NCBI RefSeq assembly: GCF_965118125.1
Contig: NZ_OZ221288.1
Location: forward strand, 2,170,001-2,234,000
Origin: Pararobbsia alpina_A
GTDB lineage: Bacteria; Pseudomonadota; Gammaproteobacteria; Burkholderiales; Burkholderiaceae
Direction: 5' to 3'
Length of the DNA stretch: 64,000 nucleotides
Each line of letters opens with the position of its first letter. The stretch's first letter is position 1. The translations under genes and the position numbers were made by a program. Positions 44,382-52,752 of the stretch are shown piece after piece. The notes under the pieces were generated by a model. It made no database searches. It was not told the DNA's origin and saw nothing but the letters and a program-made list of their open reading frames with translations.

Positions 44382-45230
44382 ATGAATACCGCACTGATGA
44401 TGGGCATGACCTTTCTGGTGTTGACGCTCGTGTCGTGGGCGGTGGTGTCCCAGGGCAAGACATGGTTCGTGCGGCGGTCCGCGCGCGTCGGCAATGAAGT
44501 CGGCTCGAACCTCGCCGACCTGTTTATCTTTATCAACACGCAGCAGGTTGCCGCGATGAGCGCGCTCGCGGTTGTCGCGATTCCGCTCGTGGTCTATGTC
44601 GTGAGCCAGAACGTTGTGTTCACGGCCGCGGCAGTGCCGTTGAGCCTGCTTGCGCCACGTTTTCTCGTCAAACGCATTCAGACGCGCCGTCTGCTACAGA
44701 TCGAGAAGCAGTTGCCCGATGCGCTGTTGATGGTCGCGAGTGCGCTGCGCGCCGGCGCGAGCTTTCCGGTTGCACTCGAAAGCGCGGCACAGGAAACACG
44801 CCCGCCCATCTCGCAGGAACTCGCGCTGCTGATCCGCGAAGTCCGCCTCGGTGTCGACATGGGCGATGCGCTTTCCCATATGGAAAAGCGTATTCCGATG
44901 CAGGACTTCCTGATGGCGACGGCCGCAATTTCGATCTCGCGCGAGGTCGGCGGCAATCTGGCTGAAACGCTCGAGACGGTCGCACGCACCTTGCGCGAGA
45001 AGCAGCAAATGGAAGGCAAGATCCGATCGCTGACTGCGCAGGGCAAGGCACAAGGCTGGGTCATGACGCTGCTCCCCGTGTTCCTGATGGTTGTATTGAG
45101 TCATATGGAGCCGGTGGCCATGGAGCCGCTCTTCAATCAGCCCGTTGGCTGGGCCACGCTCTCCGTGATCTTCGTCATGGAGTTTCTCGGCTACAAGGCG
45201 ATCCGCAAGATCACGCATATCGACGTATGA
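44382..45230 (+). CDS. tadB: Tad platform protein TadB
   Basis: The 282-residue inner-membrane protein has hydrophobic helices at about 5-22, 52-85 and two near the C-terminus (about 225-275), enclosing a cytoplasmic T2SSF domain with LPDALLMVASALRAGASFPV and REVGGNLAETLETVARTLREK. The latter is the family hallmark. With TadC it forms the platform on which the ATPase acts. It is 13 bases after tadA and overlaps tadC. Confidence 0.92.
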   Translation: MNTALMMGMTFLVLTLVSWAVVSQGKTWFVRRSARVGNEVGSNLADLFIFINTQQVAAMSALAVVAIPLVVYVVSQNVVFTAAAVPLSLLAPRFLVKRIQTRRLLQIEKQLPDALLMVASALRAGASFPVALESAAQETRPPISQELALLIREVRLGVDMGDALSHMEKRIPMQDFLMATAAISISREVGGNLAETLETVARTLREKQQMEGKIRSLTAQGKAQGWVMTLLPVFLMVVLSHMEPVAMEPLFNQPVGWATLSVIFVMEFLGYKAIRKITHIDV

Positions 45231-46117
45231 ACGCCATGTTCCTCGCCATCGCTTTTGCGCTCTCGCTCGGGATCATCCTTTTTGTGGTGGTGATCCTGCG
45301 CTCGCTGTCGACGCTGGGTTCGCGCGTACCCGGCGAGAACCGTGAGTTTCTCGATCCTTTGTCAACGCCGCTGCGCATTCTCTGGCCGCTGGTGCGCTTT
45401 GTCGATTTCCATTTCGGGCGGATATACCCGCCCGCGATCGTGCGTCGCGTGGAAATTCAGCTTCAGCTTACGGGGCGTAGCTATCTGCTGTCGGCGAATC
45501 AATTCATTTCTTTGTCGCTGGTGGCGATGAGCATCGCCGTCGCGATGGCGGTGCTTGTCACACACTGGCTTCAGATGGACAGCCTGCTGTTCCCGCTGGT
45601 TGCAGGTGCGCTGGGCTTTTTCCTGCCGCGGCTGTGGCTGCGCGATATCCGGGCGCGCATGGTCAGGCAGGTCACAAAACACTTGCCGGTGTATCTCGAC
45701 TTCCTGACGCTGAGCATGGAGGCGGGGCTCAATATCAATGGCGCACTGATGCAGGCGGTGGCCAAGGGCCCCGCAGGGCCGCTCAAGCGCGAGTTCGAGC
45801 ACGTGCTGCGCGATCTCAAATCGGGTCTGCCGCGGGCCGATGCACTGCGACGCATGGACGAGCGGCTCCAGGTTAAGGAAGTCACGAACTTCGTGAGTTC
45901 GGTGGTGCAAGCGGAGCGCATGGGCGGGGGGCTCGCGATGACCTTGCGTTTCCAGTCGGAGCAACGCCGTACCGAACGCTTTCAGCGCGCCGAAAAACAA
46001 GCCATGGAAGCGCCTGTGAAGCTGATCTTTCCGCTCGTGGTGTTCATCTTTCCTGTGACCTTTATCGTGCTCGGCTTTCCGATCGTCATGAAATTCGTTC
46101 AGCAGGGGTTGCTGTGA
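45227..46117 (+). CDS. tadC: Tad platform protein TadC
   Basis: The 296-residue protein pairs with TadB. Helices are seen at about 3-22, 90-130 and 265-290, and the T2SSF domain shows LPVYLDFLTLSMEAGLNING and ERMGGGLAMTLRFQSEQRRTE. The C-terminal helix ends FPIVMKFVQQGLL. The ATG overlaps the tadB stop. It is followed with a four-base overlap by the DUF192 gene. Confidence 0.92.
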   Translation: MNAMFLAIAFALSLGIILFVVVILRSLSTLGSRVPGENREFLDPLSTPLRILWPLVRFVDFHFGRIYPPAIVRRVEIQLQLTGRSYLLSANQFISLSLVAMSIAVAMAVLVTHWLQMDSLLFPLVAGALGFFLPRLWLRDIRARMVRQVTKHLPVYLDFLTLSMEAGLNINGALMQAVAKGPAGPLKREFEHVLRDLKSGLPRADALRRMDERLQVKEVTNFVSSVVQAERMGGGLAMTLRFQSEQRRTERFQRAEKQAMEAPVKLIFPLVVFIFPVTFIVLGFPIVMKFVQQGLL

Positions 46118-46476
46118 TTGCGGGCCGCGTTCGTGCGCAAGGTGAACCGCTTGCGCTCGACCTCGAGGTCACCGCCTCGATGCTCGATCGTCTCAAGGGC
46201 TGGATGGGCAGAACGCCGATCGCGGAGCGCGATGCGTTGCTGATCCGGCCGTGCAACTCCGTCCACACGTACTTTATGCGTGAGCCCATTGACGTGGTTT
46301 TTCTCGATCGTTCGGATCGCGTGCTCGCCATTCATGCGGGCGTGCGGCCGGGACGCCTGCGAGGGCACTGGCGTGCAAGTGCCGCCCTGGAATTGCGCGC
46401 CGGGCGTAGCGCGTCGCTCGGGCTGCGCCGTGGAGATCAGCTCAGCATCGATAGCGAGGAGCGCGTTCATGCCTGA
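46114..46476 (+). CDS. DUF192 protein in the Tad operon
   Basis: The 120-residue protein starts at a GTG overlapping the tadC stop. The DUF192 pattern is clear: LDRLKGWMGRTPIAERDALL, then IRPCNSVHTYFMREPIDVVF and VLELRAG-like ALELRAGRSASLGLRRGDQL. The family (COG1430) is of unknown biochemical function and is often found in Tad loci. There is no signal peptide, unlike many relatives, so it is probably cytoplasmic. It overlaps the next TadE gene by eight bases. Confidence 0.88.
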   Translation: MIAGRVRAQGEPLALDLEVTASMLDRLKGWMGRTPIAERDALLIRPCNSVHTYFMREPIDVVFLDRSDRVLAIHAGVRPGRLRGHWRASAALELRAGRSASLGLRRGDQLSIDSEERVHA

Positions 46477-47197
46477 TGTCTTTGCACGGGTTCTCCGACG
46501 CAAGCCCGCCTCGCGACAACGCGGACAGTCGGCCGTGGAGTTTCTCATCGCGATGCCGGTGCTCTTGCTTCTGTGTCTCGGGCTGATTCAGTTTGGTTTG
46601 CTGTACCAGGCGCGCAGCACGGTCAACTACGCCACGTTGATGGCCGCTCGCGCGGGTGCCGTGGGCAACGGCCAGAAGTCGACCATGCTTAACGGCTTCG
46701 GGCGAGGCATCGCTCCGCTGTTCGCGCATTCGACCGGACTGACGACCCAGCAGGCCGCCGTGCTCAAAGCCATCGTCGAGGCGCGCAATCCGGGCGTCAC
46801 GCAGCTTACGGTCATCAACCCGACGCCGGCCGCGATGTCCGACTTCGGCCGCACGCAGTACTACGCTGGCAAGACCGTTCGCGAAATCCCGAACGACACG
46901 CTGATGTATCGCAACACCTCGGCAGGTTCGAGTTCGGGGATGTCGATCCAGGATGCCAATCTGCTCAAGATCAGCGTCACCTACTGTTATGACCTGTACG
47001 TGCCGTTTATCAATCGGGTCATTTTCTCGCTGGTGAATGGCATCAGTAATATCTACTCGACCGGGCAAACGAACGGATTGAATTTACCGGTCAAGGCCAA
47101 TGGGTGTTATGCGTATTCGACGGCTTCGGGTGACTTTCGAATTCCGCTCGAATCGGAGGCCATCGTGCGCATGCAGTCACCGTATCAGGGAGGGTGA
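46469..47197 (+). CDS. tadE: TadE-family pseudopilin
   Basis: The 242-residue protein has a basic leader of about 19 residues and RGQSAVEFLIAMPVLLLLCL, the TadE signature with Gly/Gln cleavage boundary and Glu+5. After the helix comes QFGLLYQARSTVNYATLMAAR, also TadE-typical, then a periplasmic domain with a Cys pair (VTYCYDLYV, ANGCYAY). GAGGAG precedes the ATG. It is a minor pseudopilin supporting pilus assembly. Confidence 0.88.
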   Translation: MPDVFARVLRRKPASRQRGQSAVEFLIAMPVLLLLCLGLIQFGLLYQARSTVNYATLMAARAGAVGNGQKSTMLNGFGRGIAPLFAHSTGLTTQQAAVLKAIVEARNPGVTQLTVINPTPAAMSDFGRTQYYAGKTVREIPNDTLMYRNTSAGSSSGMSIQDANLLKISVTYCYDLYVPFINRVIFSLVNGISNIYSTGQTNGLNLPVKANGCYAYSTASGDFRIPLESEAIVRMQSPYQGG

Positions 47198-47200
47198 CAA

Positions 47201-48085
47201 TTGAGCGCGTCGGTACGGTATGCGAGGGTTGTCCGAACCCGTTGGCTCGGTCGCTGCCTGATAGCCGCGGCTTGCTTCATGGTCGGGTTGCCCTGTGCGT
47301 TCGCTCAGGCGTCTGTTCAAACGGTGGGCCCATCTGCGGTCCAATCAGCGCGCCCGTCAGTGGCTCAAGCTGCTGCTCAATCAGCGGCTCAATCAGCGGG
47401 CCAGGCGCCAGCCCAGACGCCAGCGCAACCGTCTCCTCGTACTTCGGTGCGCAGGGAGCCCGCGGCCTCGGCTGCAAATGCCAACGTACCTTCGCCTTCG
47501 GTGCATGGTGCTACGCCGTCGATCCCGCCAAGTGGCCTCACGTCGGTGACTGTGCTGCATGAGGAGGGTGTGGAAATCATCACGGCCAGGACAGTCAAGC
47601 CGACGCCGGTCGCCAACCCAGCGACCGCGACAGTGGCCGCCGTCGCTCCGCCCACGACTTCCGACGTTGCAGCCGCGGCCGAAGCAGGAGAGGCGAGCCG
47701 TACCCAGATGGATCCTTCAGGAATGAAGGTCGTCGCGCCGACCCAGGGCCTCGCAGCAAAGGCCGCGTCGACCATGAACGCAAGCTTGCCAACGCCTTAC
47801 GCAGGGCCCCTGGATGATGATCTGCGGGGAGACCATCGTCTGCGTGCCAATCTGCTGAACGCCGATGGCACACCCAACGAAGAGGCGGATAACAGCGCGC
47901 ATCGGATGATCAACGCGCGCCGGGCTCATATTCAGGCCGATCTCAAGGACGCGCTCAAGTCGTTCGACGACGGCAAGCGAAACGGAGCAAATCGTAACCA
48001 ATTGAATCAGTTGCAGGCTCGGATACGCACAGACCTCGATGAAATAGATATGCTTACGCGCAGCCAGCAATCAGGAGCCCAATGA
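47201..48085 (+). CDS. Exported Ala/Gln/Ser-rich hypothetical protein
   Basis: The 294-residue product begins at a TTG three bases after the tadE stop. A signal peptide ends at GLPCAFA. About 70 residues of low-complexity Ala/Gln/Ser/Pro follow, then a middle with VTVLHEEGVEIITAR and a C-terminal helical, charged region (about 235-290: RAHIQADLKDALKSFDDGKR). It is probably periplasmic and partly disordered. I recognise no family. Placement between tadE and the OmpA-like gene suggests a role in pilus anchoring. Confidence 0.65.
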   Translation: MSASVRYARVVRTRWLGRCLIAAACFMVGLPCAFAQASVQTVGPSAVQSARPSVAQAAAQSAAQSAGQAPAQTPAQPSPRTSVRREPAASAANANVPSPSVHGATPSIPPSGLTSVTVLHEEGVEIITARTVKPTPVANPATATVAAVAPPTTSDVAAAAEAGEASRTQMDPSGMKVVAPTQGLAAKAASTMNASLPTPYAGPLDDDLRGDHRLRANLLNADGTPNEEADNSAHRMINARRAHIQADLKDALKSFDDGKRNGANRNQLNQLQARIRTDLDEIDMLTRSQQSGAQ

Positions 48086-48086
48086 A

Positions 48087-49613
48087 TTGAGTTTCACGGT
48101 CCGATTCCAACAACAAAGAGGGTGTGCGACCCGGTTCACGGTCGCGGCGGCGATGACGGCGTTGCTGTTATCCGGTTGCCATCACAAGCACGATGACGCG
48201 GCGTCCAGTTCCGCGAGCGCGCCCACCCAAGCAAGCGATGCATCGGGCGCGACGGCGGGTGCGGCAGCATCCGCAGCGGCACCCACGCCGATGGCGAGTA
48301 CCGGCGCAGCCGGCGCAACGCCCGGCTCAGCGGCTGACCCGGCGAATGGCGCATCAAATGAAGCACCCAATGGCGCGACGGCCTCGGGTTCGTCCGCGGC
48401 CGATGCGGACACCACCGGGAAAACGCCCGAGGTCGACGTTGCGAGCCTGACGGCGGGTGCATTCGCCGTGGGTCAGACTAGCGACGACTGGTTCCGCCTC
48501 GTGGACGGCGTGCCGGACTCGCCCGGTATTCAGGTGAACCAGAACCCCTACGCATTGGTGCTCGCATTGCCGGGGCAGGCCCGCATCACGTCGTTTGCTT
48601 TTACGAGCAGCCCTCAGATTCAAGTCACGCCGCACCACATCAAGGTCGAATATTCGACGCAGGCGGCGAGTGGACCGTGGAGCGTGGCCTACGACGCGGA
48701 CTTCCCCGATGCGGCGACTGTCCGGCAGGGTGTGACCGTGCGCGCAACGCTCAAGGAGCCGGTGACGGCGGGCTTCCTGCGGCTGACGCTGTCTTCATCA
48801 CCGCAAGATGCGCCGTACGGCGTCGGGCTCAGTCGTTTCTCCGCCTTGGGCACACCGGGTGCAGCACCCGATGTTCGTCACGTGGCGGGTCTCTATCACT
48901 TCCCGTTGAATTTCGGCTCGAGCGGCTATGTGTTGCTGGAGCAGAACGGGGCCGGCGTCGAAGGCTGCTATTTCGAGTCCGCGCAGGACGGTGGCAACGC
49001 CGTGCACGTCGGACAGGTGCTCGGTACGATCGTCGGTGGCATCGAGCAGGGCGGCTATCTGCGCTTTATGCGCAACGACCAGCAAGCGAATGCCAGCACA
49101 CCGGGCATCATGGTGTTCAGTCCCGACGGGAAAAAGGTGTTTTCGGCGCTGTTCCATGGCGATGCTCATGCGTTCTCGAATGTCGATGAAGGCGCGGGCA
49201 CGTCGGTGGGGCCGACCAAGCTGAGTTGCAATGCATCAGGCAAGGCGGAAGATCCGGTCGCATCGCAGCTTGAGCAGACCGGGCATGTGCAGCTCTACGG
49301 CGTCAACTTCGATCTCGATCAGAGCACGCTGCGCGCCGATGCGAAGCCTGTGCTCGACCGGATGGCCGCGCTGCTCAAATCGCACGGCGACTGGAAGATC
49401 GAGGTCGCGGGACACACGGATACGACCGGAAGCGATGCGCACAATGTGGCGTTGTCGCAGGCACGGGCCGAGGCTGTTGTCGCTTACCTGAAGCAAGCCG
49501 GCGTGAGCAGTACGTTGACGGCCAAGGGATATGGTTCGACTCAGCCGCTGGTGCCGAACACGACCGACGCGTTGCGCGCGCAGAACCGCCGCGTCGAACT
49601 CGTCAAGCAGTGA
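48087..49613 (+). CDS. OmpA-family lipoprotein of the Tad locus
   Basis: The 508-residue protein starts at TTG and has a lipobox LLLSGC, so it is lipidated. A long Ala/Ser/Gly/Thr linker (about 35-115) is followed by a beta-rich domain (about 120-370; VGQTSDDWFRLVDGVPDSPG) and a C-terminal OmpA peptidoglycan-binding domain. The last shows VNFDLDQSTLRADAKPVLDR, IEVAGHTDTTGSDAHNVALS, YGSTQPLVPN and NRRVELVK. It may tether the pilus machinery to the cell wall, like TadD/OmpA partners in other Tad loci. Confidence 0.88.
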   Translation: MSFTVRFQQQRGCATRFTVAAAMTALLLSGCHHKHDDAASSSASAPTQASDASGATAGAAASAAAPTPMASTGAAGATPGSAADPANGASNEAPNGATASGSSAADADTTGKTPEVDVASLTAGAFAVGQTSDDWFRLVDGVPDSPGIQVNQNPYALVLALPGQARITSFAFTSSPQIQVTPHHIKVEYSTQAASGPWSVAYDADFPDAATVRQGVTVRATLKEPVTAGFLRLTLSSSPQDAPYGVGLSRFSALGTPGAAPDVRHVAGLYHFPLNFGSSGYVLLEQNGAGVEGCYFESAQDGGNAVHVGQVLGTIVGGIEQGGYLRFMRNDQQANASTPGIMVFSPDGKKVFSALFHGDAHAFSNVDEGAGTSVGPTKLSCNASGKAEDPVASQLEQTGHVQLYGVNFDLDQSTLRADAKPVLDRMAALLKSHGDWKIEVAGHTDTTGSDAHNVALSQARAEAVVAYLKQAGVSSTLTAKGYGSTQPLVPNTTDALRAQNRRVELVKQ

Positions 49614-49620
49614 GGCCGAC

Positions 49621-50244
49621 GTGAATTGCCGGCATGTCGCTCCGTTTGCGCTGATATCGGCGCTTTCGTTAAGCGGCATGCCGGCGTACGCGGGCGGGAT
49701 CAGCTATATCGTTGGCGGGTCGAATCCGACGCGTTTGAACACGGGCGTGACGGTCATTGCCGGGCATGCGCCGGACGCCGCGCGTGCGACGCTTTCGGTC
49801 CCGCTCCATCGCGATTCCATCTGTGCGCAATGCGGGTACGCATCCGTGGCGCCGATCATTGACGCCGCATCATCGATGGCGAATGTCGACCCGTCGCTGG
49901 TGGCGGCGGTCATCAAGGTCGAATCGGGCTTCAATCGGGATGCGACGTCGCCGCGCGGTGCGCGCGGATTGATGCAACTGATGCCGGCCACGGCGAGCCG
50001 CCTGGGCGTGTCGAATGTCGCGGATCCGGTGCAGAACATTGCCGCAGGCACGTTTTATCTCGGGGCACTGATACACCGCTTCGCCGGTAATGTGTCGTAT
50101 GCTTTGGCAGCGTATAACGCAGGCGAAGCGAATGTGCGCGCATACGGTGGCATACCACCCTTTGCCGAGACGCGTGCCTACGTGCCGCAAGTGTTGTCGC
50201 AATACGCGCGGTTCCGGAGTGCCCGTGACGAGCGCGCGCAATGA
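49621..50244 (+). CDS. Lytic transglycosylase of the Tad locus
   Basis: The 207-residue protein starts at GTG, with a signal peptide ending PAYA. The SLT domain shows the catalytic Glu101 in AAVIKVESGFNRDATSPRGA, then RGLMQLMPATASRLGV and NIAAGTFYLGAL, finishing with YALAAYNAGEANVRAYGG. It cleaves peptidoglycan between MurNAc and GlcNAc, probably to open a path for the pilus. It begins seven bases after the OmpA gene and overlaps the next gene by four. Confidence 0.92.
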   Translation: MNCRHVAPFALISALSLSGMPAYAGGISYIVGGSNPTRLNTGVTVIAGHAPDAARATLSVPLHRDSICAQCGYASVAPIIDAASSMANVDPSLVAAVIKVESGFNRDATSPRGARGLMQLMPATASRLGVSNVADPVQNIAAGTFYLGALIHRFAGNVSYALAAYNAGEANVRAYGGIPPFAETRAYVPQVLSQYARFRSARDERAQ

Positions 50245-51113
50245 ATACCCGCATCGAAAGAGAACATCTCATGGACATCAGCGCTAAGACATTTCGCAAC
50301 CACGCGGCTCGCACGACGGCGTCACGTACCGGGCACCGGGTTGCACGACGTGCGAACCCGACATGGGCCATGCTCGTCGCAGCGGCCTGCGCGCTCGCGG
50401 TGTCTCACGCGCATGCGGCGGCGACCTGCGACGCGCCATGGATGCACACGGGCGGAGGTTTCACATTGACGACATCGCCCGGGCATCGTTCAACGGACTT
50501 CTCCGTCACGCAATTCACCAAACGTGATGCGGATAATTGCAGTGGGGTCATGCACGCGAAGACGCAGATGTCGGTGGGTGGTCAGTCGATGCAGAGCGAA
50601 AGCGACGTCAAGTTCGAGATCGCGAGCAGCAAGGCGCACACCGAGGTGGAGAACACAGCGGGCGGCATGAAAGGACAGGCGGGTATGGGTGCACTCACCG
50701 CTTCGGTCACGGGCCAGACAACGGCCAGTATGCTGAGTTACGTCGGCGAAATCACGGGGGAGGGGCAACGTCTTCCCGGCATGCACAGCGAGGGATCGAT
50801 GTCAGGTAACTTGACGGAATCCGGTGCGCAAATCGGCACGATGTCGGCGGCCAGGATCGTGACAACCACGACCGACAAGCAGGTCGGCAAGCAGGAGCAG
50901 CTCGACACCGCCATGGGTAAGTTTGCTTGCTGGCCCGTTTCGTACGATCGCAAGATCGAAGCGAACAACGTGCAAATGATGAGCCGCACGACCAATCTCA
51001 CGACGGTCACACATGTTGTCGATCATTTCTGCCCGGCGGCCGGATTGGTGCTGCGGGAAGACATGACGCTCAATGGTCGGCCGACTGCGTTGGTGGTCAG
51101 CACACTGCACTAA
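50241..51113 (+). CDS. Exported hypothetical protein at the end of the Tad operon
   Basis: The 290-residue protein has a long basic n-region and a signal-like stretch ALAVSHAHAAATC. The mature part is Thr/Ser/Gly/Met-rich, with internal similarity between the segments MQSESDVKFEIASSKAH and TESGAQIGTMSAAR, and two late Cys. I recognise no family. The ATG at 50241 overlaps the transglycosylase stop; an ATG at 50271 with AAAGAGA upstream is a good alternative. Operon position suggests an envelope role. Confidence 0.6.
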   Translation: MNTRIEREHLMDISAKTFRNHAARTTASRTGHRVARRANPTWAMLVAAACALAVSHAHAAATCDAPWMHTGGGFTLTTSPGHRSTDFSVTQFTKRDADNCSGVMHAKTQMSVGGQSMQSESDVKFEIASSKAHTEVENTAGGMKGQAGMGALTASVTGQTTASMLSYVGEITGEGQRLPGMHSEGSMSGNLTESGAQIGTMSAARIVTTTTDKQVGKQEQLDTAMGKFACWPVSYDRKIEANNVQMMSRTTNLTTVTHVVDHFCPAAGLVLREDMTLNGRPTALVVSTLH

Positions 51114-51138
51114 TTTCAACTTCACCGGGACGATCTCG

Positions 51139-51516
51139 ATGTCGACACAACGAACCGTATTTTCGACGGCATGTGCTGCGGCGATAGCTGGTGCTTCGCT
51201 GATGCTCAGTGTGCAACCGGCGTTCGCACAGAATCAGGACGCAATGCAGAAGCTCGCCGCGACCGGCGTTCAGTTCGCGGGCTCGAATGCGCGTGTCGCG
51301 ACGGATGTGTGCGGCGTGGATGCGGGCACCGTATCGAAGTACAAGGACTCGTCGAAGAAGAAGTTTGCGCAGGACACGAATTTCGAAGCTGACTGGCAGC
51401 TCGGCTGGCAGAAAGCGCAAAAGACCGTGACCGGCTACGTCGAGATGAAGAATCGTGATCCGAAAGAGTACGAAACGCAGAAAACAGCGGCGTGCGCGGA
51501 GATGAATCTCAAGTAA
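51139..51516 (+). CDS. Small exported protein at the end of the Tad operon
   Basis: The 125-residue protein has a signal peptide ending QPAFA and a mature chain of about 95 residues with two Cys (VCGVDAG and AACAEM) that could pair. It is charged and helical: YKDSSKKKFAQDTNFEADWQ and KTVTGYVEMKNRDPKEYETQ. No family is recognised. It lies 25 bases after the preceding gene and before a hairpin, so it is probably the last gene of the operon. Confidence 0.65.
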   Translation: MSTQRTVFSTACAAAIAGASLMLSVQPAFAQNQDAMQKLAATGVQFAGSNARVATDVCGVDAGTVSKYKDSSKKKFAQDTNFEADWQLGWQKAQKTVTGYVEMKNRDPKEYETQKTAACAEMNLK

Positions 51517-51584
51517 TGATGTAGGCGCGATGTCAGTGCCGAACGCGAGTCGTCGCATACGGTTCACATTCGATACTCGGCTCC

Positions 51585-51607
51585 GCGAAGCGATACCCAC
51601 GCTTCGC
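51585..51607. terminator. Hairpin at the end of the Tad operon
   Basis: GCGAAGCG and CGCTTCGC pair across a seven-base loop, between the last Tad gene and the convergent acetyltransferase gene. No U tract follows, so it may serve both directions weakly. Confidence 0.45.
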
Positions 51608-51637
51608 TTCGCGCCTGACCGATTGAGCCGGCGTTCG

Positions 51638-52108
51638 TTACGCGTTAGCGTTGCCGCTTGGGATGAACGAATAGCGGTCGATGTCCGTGCGCAGTTTCCA
51701 CCCCTGCGCGACCCAATAGTCCGCTGCCGGGCCGTTGGTCTTGAGCACGTCGACATGAAACTTCTCAATGCCGTGAGCGCGAAGCGCCTCAGTGCAGCGC
51801 TGAACGAGCGAACTCGCAATGCCCTGTCGACGATAGGCGGGAAGCACGACGAGATGCTGTAGATAGCCTCGTTTCCCGTCATGTCCGGACATGATGCAAC
51901 CGATGAAATCATCACCGGACAGGGCGACAAAGCTCAGATCGGGATTGCGTAACAGGTATCGGCCCACGGCCTCGCGCGAATCGGCGTCCCGGATCGAGAC
52001 ACCCGGAGTTTGCTGCATGAGAGCGATGACGGCGTCATAGTCGCCGAGAGTCATGGGCCGAAGGGTGATCACGTCGAACTCATTGCGATAGGGTTGTGCG
52101 AAGCGCAC
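51638..52108 (-). CDS. GNAT-family acetyltransferase
   Basis: The 156-residue enzyme has the GNAT core: ITLRPMTLGDYDAVIALMQQ, then GCIMSGHDGKRGYLQHLVVL, the acetyl-CoA pyrophosphate motif YRRQGIASSLVQR, and FHVDVLKTNGPAADYWVAQG with late aromatic residues. The acceptor is unknown. The start is uncertain: GTG at 52108, GTG at 52072 or ATG at 52054 are all in frame and no ribosome site is decisive. It is convergent with the Tad operon. Confidence 0.88.
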   Translation of the reverse strand: MRFAQPYRNEFDVITLRPMTLGDYDAVIALMQQTPGVSIRDADSREAVGRYLLRNPDLSFVALSGDDFIGCIMSGHDGKRGYLQHLVVLPAYRRQGIASSLVQRCTEALRAHGIEKFHVDVLKTNGPAADYWVAQGWKLRTDIDRYSFIPSGNANA

Positions 52109-52194
52109 AGCGTATCAGGAATGAGTTCGAGTCAGGTTTGGGTTCGCGCTGCAAGGCGTTGCCAGACTTCGATCGAGGATCGTCGAGCGGGTTG

Positions 52195-52458
52195 TTAGTC
52201 AAAGGCATCGTCGCTGACGTGCCGGATCTGATCGCCATGTGGCGGGTCGGCGCTCTGATCGTCGCGAACCGGCTTATTTGCCGGATGAGGGCGCTTGTAG
52301 TCCATTGGATCGGCGCCTGACGGGATCGGGCGCGCAGTGGGATCGGGATGATAAGTGCGCTCGCTTCGCGATTTCGCTGGGCCGTTGTCAGTGCGTTGTG
52401 CCGGCTTCGAATCCGGGGTCTGCGGGGTCCGCGATGTCACGTTAGAAGAGGTAGTCAT
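52195..52458 (-). CDS. Small hydrophilic disordered protein
   Basis: The 87-residue product is rich in Pro, Asp, Ser, Thr and Arg and lacks hydrophobic segments. Examples are RSERTYHPDPTARPIPSGAD and RPHPANKPVRDDQSADPPHG. GGAG lies before the ATG. Such Pro/Asp-rich small proteins occur in Burkholderiaceae without known function. It is monocistronic, and convincing only from composition and the ribosome site. Confidence 0.55.
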   Translation of the reverse strand: MTTSSNVTSRTPQTPDSKPAQRTDNGPAKSRSERTYHPDPTARPIPSGADPMDYKRPHPANKPVRDDQSADPPHGDQIRHVSDDAFD

Positions 52459-52752
52459 GATGATCTCCAAGTGGTCGTACCTTTCTTGCGCGCAAGGGCC
52501 GTTCCAAGGCAACGAACGATGGCACTGAGGAGAAAAGGGCGGAGATTGACGAGAGTCGCGCGGGCCTAACGCAGAAATTCAGTCTTCGCTTCGGATGAAT
52601 CGGGAAATATTGATCTCGTTGATACGACTGACCGGCACTCAGCGGGACAGGATGAATAAGTACCCAGTGCAAGCCACGTGAATTGACGCGCGTATGTGCG
52701 CGTATGTCCGTGCATCGACACCCTGCGGGCATCGATGCACGCGATATGCGAC

